The notes beneath the pieces were generated by a model, which saw only the letters and a list, made by a program, of their open reading frames with translations, was not told the DNA's origin and did not search any database. DNA of 64,000 bases, taken from UTCHB3 sp002050155 (GTDB lineage: Bacteria > Bacteroidota > Ignavibacteria > Ignavibacteriales > Ignavibacteriaceae). The stretch lies in NCBI GenBank assembly GCA_030584105.1, contig CP129491.1, forward strand, positions 372,001 to 436,000, written 5' to 3'. Within the stretch, counting starts at the first letter, position 1. Every line of letters starts with the position of its first letter. Below, one piece after another: positions 60,426 to 64,000 of the stretch. Position numbers and translations under genes: made by a program.

Positions 60426-61198
60426 ATAATCCACGCAGCCACGATAAAAACGAGAACGGCAAAACCTTTTTTCAGTTGAGCGGCGTTAATTTTCTCTTCA
60501 AAGATTCCGCCAACAACAATTCCTATAATCATCAGAGCAGAAAATTTAATCAGCATGCCCCAGTCTGTTCCTTCCAGTTCATCCAAACTTGAAAGAAACC
60601 CCACGCCGGAGTTGAGTGAAATTAACAGCAAAGATGTTCCCACTGCATTTTTCATCGTCATTCTTGCAAGCAGTACCAAAGCGGGGACAATCATAAATCC
60701 ACCGCCGGCGCCCAGAAAACCGATTGTAGCACCGAGTATAACCCCCAAAACCGCAAGTTTAACGGAATGCTTTTTATCGATCACTAAAATGGTTTCTTCA
60801 AGTTTTGCCGATTGAAGCATTTTATAGCCTGCATAAATCATAAAAACTGCGAATATGCCCAACATCATATTCTGCCGAAAAAGGGTGTAGCTGCCAATTT
60901 TAAAAATCACTTCAGGAATCAATGGAACAAACAAAGCACGGGTCAGCGACACCATCACGATTGACGGAATGGCAAAAGAGAGCGCCCCCTTAATATGTAT
61001 GTTGCCCGTCCGGTAATTTTTTATCGCGCCTACGGCGGAAGATACAGAAACTACAAAAAGTGAATAAGCAGTTGCCGTTATCACATCATATTTCATCAGG
61101 TAGGTGAAAAGCGGAACGGTTAATATAGAGCCGCCGGCACCAGTTAACCCCAATACCAAACCAATTAGAAGTGCGAACAATAATGTTAAGATTTCCAT
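60401..61198 (-). CDS. TauE/SafE family sulfite/anion exporter
   Basis: A 265-aa inner-membrane protein with about eight helices in two similar halves, each beginning with the TauE/SafE pattern: LLIGLVLGLTGAGGSILTVPLF and GVILGATIGFLGAGGGFMIVPALV. The family exports sulfite, sulfoacetate or related anions. Context does not reveal the substrate. Its 3' end is duplicated downstream. Confidence 0.9.
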   Translation of the reverse strand: MEILTLLFALLIGLVLGLTGAGGSILTVPLFTYLMKYDVITATAYSLFVVSVSSAVGAIKNYRTGNIHIKGALSFAIPSIVMVSLTRALFVPLIPEVIFKIGSYTLFRQNMMLGIFAVFMIYAGYKMLQSAKLEETILVIDKKHSVKLAVLGVILGATIGFLGAGGGFMIVPALVLLARMTMKNAVGTSLLLISLNSGVGFLSSLDELEGTDWGMLIKFSALMIIGIVVGGIFEEKINAAQLKKGFAVLVFIVAAWIIYLEFFML

Positions 61199-61284
61199 TA
61201 ATACCTTTCGGGAGTGGTGAAATCTGTATAAATTTAAAAATGTAATTTTCTAATATTGCTAAACAATTCCGAGGCAACAAAATA

Positions 61285-62190
61285 ATGAAACTGATTTTCC
61301 GTTTAATGTTCGTATCAACTCTTCTTTTTACTATTTCGTACCCACAGTTAGGAAATTTCCTTGCAAAAACATCCGACGGGCGATTACTGTTCCAAATCTA
61401 CGGTAAAACGATCGATCCTTTCAGAAATTATGACGGGGAGAACTCGGTTCAACAAGTAGTTACTGCCACTAAGCCGGTGATAAACGATTTAAAAGTTGAG
61501 TTTGACGGAGAGTTAGAAAATTTTAGAAAATATCAGATTCAGATCGACACTTCAGTGCAAATTACTTTCTTTTATCGTGAGGGAAAAGAACCCTATTTGA
61601 TCAATTTTGATTTTACCAACAAAGCCATGTTCCGCAATTTTCAAAGCTTTTTTACCACTATTTTCAAAGAAACAAAAATTGTGAATGCTGAACCGGGGTT
61701 AGATTTCAGAACCGCAACATTTAACACCGATCCACTCGGCGAAGGTAGCGAGATAACGATTCCGTTGTGCATCCTGATTGATCAGTCAAACGGGCACCAA
61801 AGCGCATTTCTTGGGCTTTACGATAATCCGAAACTATATTCGGGCACTAATGAATTTAATTATCCTAATTTTGACTTGGATTTTTCAGCAATGAGGGAAC
61901 AACTATTGTTTGAGTATTACAATTTGATGGCATCTGAACTTTATTTAGTAGTTGAAGAAGCGCAGCAGTGGTATTTGCAGGATAACAGAAACACATTTGA
62001 AGGGTTTAAAATTTCTGATGAGATGAATAAATCGGAAACCTGCATATTCAGCATCGAAAGTGTTAAACCGAAAGAAATAAAACTGTTGGCTACATCAAAG
62101 TCTGATATGGTGGGGCAGGATGGTAAGAATAAATTGGTAGTGAGATTTATTGTTACACCAACTGACATGCAACCGGAAGTCGTAAACTAA
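61285..62190 (+). CDS. Secreted hypothetical protein
   Basis: A 301-aa exported protein with signal peptide (MKLIFRLMFVSTLLFTISYPQ). The mature part has no motif that I recognise; it contains several aromatic- and Asp-rich strands and one Cys pair far apart. The gene stands alone: divergent from TauE with 86 bp between and followed by a strong terminator. Confidence 0.75.
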   Translation: MKLIFRLMFVSTLLFTISYPQLGNFLAKTSDGRLLFQIYGKTIDPFRNYDGENSVQQVVTATKPVINDLKVEFDGELENFRKYQIQIDTSVQITFFYREGKEPYLINFDFTNKAMFRNFQSFFTTIFKETKIVNAEPGLDFRTATFNTDPLGEGSEITIPLCILIDQSNGHQSAFLGLYDNPKLYSGTNEFNYPNFDLDFSAMREQLLFEYYNLMASELYLVVEEAQQWYLQDNRNTFEGFKISDEMNKSETCIFSIESVKPKEIKLLATSKSDMVGQDGKNKLVVRFIVTPTDMQPEVVN

Positions 62191-62249
62191 ACTTTTGAAA
62201 GTTTAGAAACCTTCGAAACCTTTGAACATAAATTTGGATGTATAGAATT

Positions 62250-62288
62250 AACCTTAGGTTAAACAGCGGTTTAACCTAAGGTTTTTAA
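62250..62288 (+). terminator. rho-independent terminator
   Basis: 15-bp perfect stem AACCTTAGGTTAAAC / GTTTAACCTAAGGTT with loop AGCG, followed by TTTTAATTTTT. Confidence 0.93.
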
Positions 62289-62368
62289 TTTTTACGCGTT
62301 AAGCAACAACTTTGTTAAGCGCGTAATTTTTAAGCACTGTCTTCTAAGCAGCGATTACTTTGTATCAA

Positions 62369-62390
62369 CTTCGATGGGTTAACATCGAAG
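62369..62390 (-). terminator. possible terminator hairpin after OB-fold lipoprotein
   Basis: CTTCGATG / CATCGAAG, perfect 8-bp stem with 6-base loop, 12 bp after the minus-strand stop. The T-run is weak. Confidence 0.5.
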
Positions 62391-62401
62391 GCTTTAACAA
62401 A

Positions 62402-63130
62402 TTATTTGGTTTCTAAAACTTTGGCATTTTCTACAATTACATCGTATTTGTAGCCGGCGCCGAAGTCTTTATCTACCGAAAGTTTTCCTTCAACCAACAC
62501 CACTTCACCAACCTTTGGCAATGCTTCCGAAGTAAAAACTAAATCGAACTGATTTCCTGAACCTGTGCCGTCCTGAATGTGCACCCAGTTGGTGTTCATA
62601 ATACTTGCGTTCACTTTGGTAACTTTACCGCGTATTTTCACGGTTTTGTCTTTAAGTTCGTTCTTTTTAGCGAAAATCTCTGCAATAGTTACACCGCCTT
62701 CAGCTTTGTCAACTTTCACTTCTTCCTTTTGTGCGGTTTCCTGTTCGGGGTGTTTAAAATCATCGGGAAGCTCAGCGGGTGTAGTGCCCTTCTGAGTGAA
62801 AGCGGATTTATCTTTTGTAGCGTCTTGTACGAAGAGGATCTTATCAAAAGTTTTCCCGGCTTCTTTTCCTTCAAAATTAGTCATTTCCATCGCCTGGGTG
62901 AAGTATATCTTTTCACCTTCTTTTAAATCCATTTTTTGAGCAGCGATCCAGACCTCGCCGGCGCCTTTTTCCTCAATTTTAGCGTAGGTGTATGCAGAAG
63001 TCTGAATAACTTCCTGAACCTCACCACCTCTTACTTTAACACCGTTTACTTCCGGTAGTTCATCATCGTCTCCACCGCAGCCGGCAAACAGAAAAGCAAA
63101 AAGCGCAACAGCAAACAATACTTTTTTCAT
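62402..63130 (-). CDS. Lipoprotein with OB-fold (DNA-binding-like/YdeI-type) domains
   Basis: A 242-aa lipoprotein: signal (MKKVLFAVALFAFLFAGC, lipobox LFAGC), acidic GGDDDE spacer, N-terminal beta domain (about 35-110; YTYAKIEEKGAGEVWIAAQKMDL), a Lys/Glu linker, and a C-terminal OB-fold (KNELKDKTVKIRGKVTKVNASIMNTNWVHIQDGTG, LVEGKLSVDKDFGAGYKYDVIVE). The WVHIQDGTG strand is typical of the nucleic-acid-binding OB-like lipoproteins in anaerobes. ATG 63130 is preferred to ATG 63148 because it opens the signal peptide. Function unknown. Confidence 0.8.
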   Translation of the reverse strand: MKKVLFAVALFAFLFAGCGGDDDELPEVNGVKVRGGEVQEVIQTSAYTYAKIEEKGAGEVWIAAQKMDLKEGEKIYFTQAMEMTNFEGKEAGKTFDKILFVQDATKDKSAFTQKGTTPAELPDDFKHPEQETAQKEEVKVDKAEGGVTIAEIFAKKNELKDKTVKIRGKVTKVNASIMNTNWVHIQDGTGSGNQFDLVFTSEALPKVGEVVLVEGKLSVDKDFGAGYKYDVIVENAKVLETK

Positions 63131-63304
63131 CTTTTTCTCGGTTATCATTTTTGGATCTTTTCTTAATAATATAATGAGTTACTTTAGGGTCTAAATTAAA
63201 AAATTATCAGAAACAGAAAGTAAATTTAATAAACAAAAGTATATCAGCAAACAAAAATCATTCCGAAATTTATTATATTTAAGTTTGATAAAAATTATTT
63301 TTCG

Positions 63305-64000
63305 ATGTCAGAAACAATACGATCTTTAAATATAATTTTACCGGTCTTATATGCGGCAGTTTTTGCCGTATTTCTGATCGATTTTTTTAAAGATAAACCC
63401 TTTTTGCACAACAGTAAACGGATATTTTTATTCGTTACCCTTATCATCCACACAACATTTTTACTGTTCTGGACGGTTCATTTCGATCATCCACCGATAA
63501 CTACTAAGTTTGAAATCTTTACTGTACTGGCTTTTTCGGTTGGGTTCTCATATTTTCTGATCGAATTGTCGTCGGATATAAGGGCGACGGGAGCGTTTAT
63601 CCTCTTCTTTTCGTTTTTGTTTCAGACAATCTCTTCTCTGTTCATACAGGATCTTTTGGATGTACCGGAGATATTGCGTAACCGGCTTCTTGGGCTGCAT
63701 GTTGTCTCCGCTCTTCTGGGATATGCAGGAATAACGATTTCCGCCGTTTATTCGCTGCTTTTTACAATTCAGTATAAAAAGATAAAACTGAATCAGTTTG
63801 GCTTGATCTTCAACCGGCTGCCAAGTTTGGAAATGATGGAAAAGCTTTCGGTTAACTCAATTATGGTTGGGTTTGTGCTGCTGACCGTTGCAATATTGAT
63901 CGGCACTATCTGGCTGCCACAGGCTTTCCCGAACTACAGTATGTGGGACCCCAAATTAGTAGCAACAGCAATAGTATGGATAATATACGGTGTTGGTATC
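63305..64000 (+). CDS. CcsA/HemX-like cytochrome c assembly membrane protein, 3' truncated
   Basis: Open from ATG 63305 to the window end (232 codons, no stop). The translation (MSETIRSLNIILPVLYAAVF) gives at least seven membrane helices with the cytochrome-c-assembly features: LHVVSALLGYAGITISAVYSLLF (conserved His), a short amphipathic LPSLEMMEKLSVNS segment, ILIGTIWLPQ, and WDPKLVATAIVWIIYG, the tail of the tryptophan-rich heme-handling motif. It belongs to the CcsA/ResC or HemX subgroup; HemX copies usually precede hemA. Relevant to the multiheme cytochromes encoded 10 kb upstream. Confidence 0.85.
   Translation, partial: MSETIRSLNIILPVLYAAVFAVFLIDFFKDKPFLHNSKRIFLFVTLIIHTTFLLFWTVHFDHPPITTKFEIFTVLAFSVGFSYFLIELSSDIRATGAFILFFSFLFQTISSLFIQDLLDVPEILRNRLLGLHVVSALLGYAGITISAVYSLLFTIQYKKIKLNQFGLIFNRLPSLEMMEKLSVNSIMVGFVLLTVAILIGTIWLPQAFPNYSMWDPKLVATAIVWIIYGVGI

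Overview
The window looks like a chromosomal piece of a non-photosynthetic member of the Bacteroidota/Chlorobiota/Ignavibacteriota lineage, most likely an Ignavibacteria-type bacterium. Evidence: a PorV/PorQ-family barrel and a type IX secretion (T9SS) C-terminal sorting domain; fused ribBA; KorAB-type 2-oxoacid:ferredoxin oxidoreductase; TonB receptor with carboxypeptidase-like N-domain; moderate-to-low GC; mostly absent Shine-Dalgarno sites; and TTG/GTG starts. No phage, integrase, IS element, rRNA or CRISPR array was seen, so most of the window is ordinary core chromosome.

Layout. 1-5514: porV-like end, tgt-yajC-ribBA (+), convergent with tatA-gatA (-). 5585-9607: a permease/PssA fusion, a repeat-rich divergent intergenic region, a CBM48-like protein and a FemAB-like acyltransferase. 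9597-12904: cell-envelope glycosyltransferases and a methyltransferase. 13267-18444: cmk, ispH, rpsA, mtaB. 18452-22661: DUF5683-like protein, TonB receptor, TPR protein. 22918-28640 (-): transglutaminase lipoprotein, Na+/alanine symporter, GH9-deacetylase fusion. 28863-39556 (-): frameshifted XRE regulator, dsbD, nadE, recG, ecsC, pepA, nrnA. 40027-45210 (-): korAB and a VIT/VWA T9SS cargo protein. 45655-51946 (+): yebC, three minus-strand tRNA genes, then a TPR gene and LolCDE-like lipoprotein transporter. 52211-58696: a three-gene outer-membrane electron-transfer cluster (barrel, 14-heme cytochrome, heptaheme lipoprotein) divergent from a sensor kinase with its own c-type heme motifs and a sigma-54 response regulator. 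58825-64000: archaemetzincin-like protease, lipoproteins, TauE exporter and a CcsA/HemX cytochrome-assembly gene cut by the window end.

Two things stand out. First, the divergent cluster at 52.2-58.7 kb reads as a self-contained extracellular electron-transfer module with a candidate redox/heme sensor. Second, the chromosome carries an unusual repeat habit: at least seven unrelated genes are followed by tandem copies of their own last codons and stop codon (periods 28, 37, 38, 42, 47, 73, 83 bp), and several housekeeping enzymes (GatA, RecG, NadE) and secreted proteins carry in-frame low-complexity inserts, some made of exact tandem units. I know no named mechanism for this; it may be a replication-slippage or mutator signature, or a 3'-end device.
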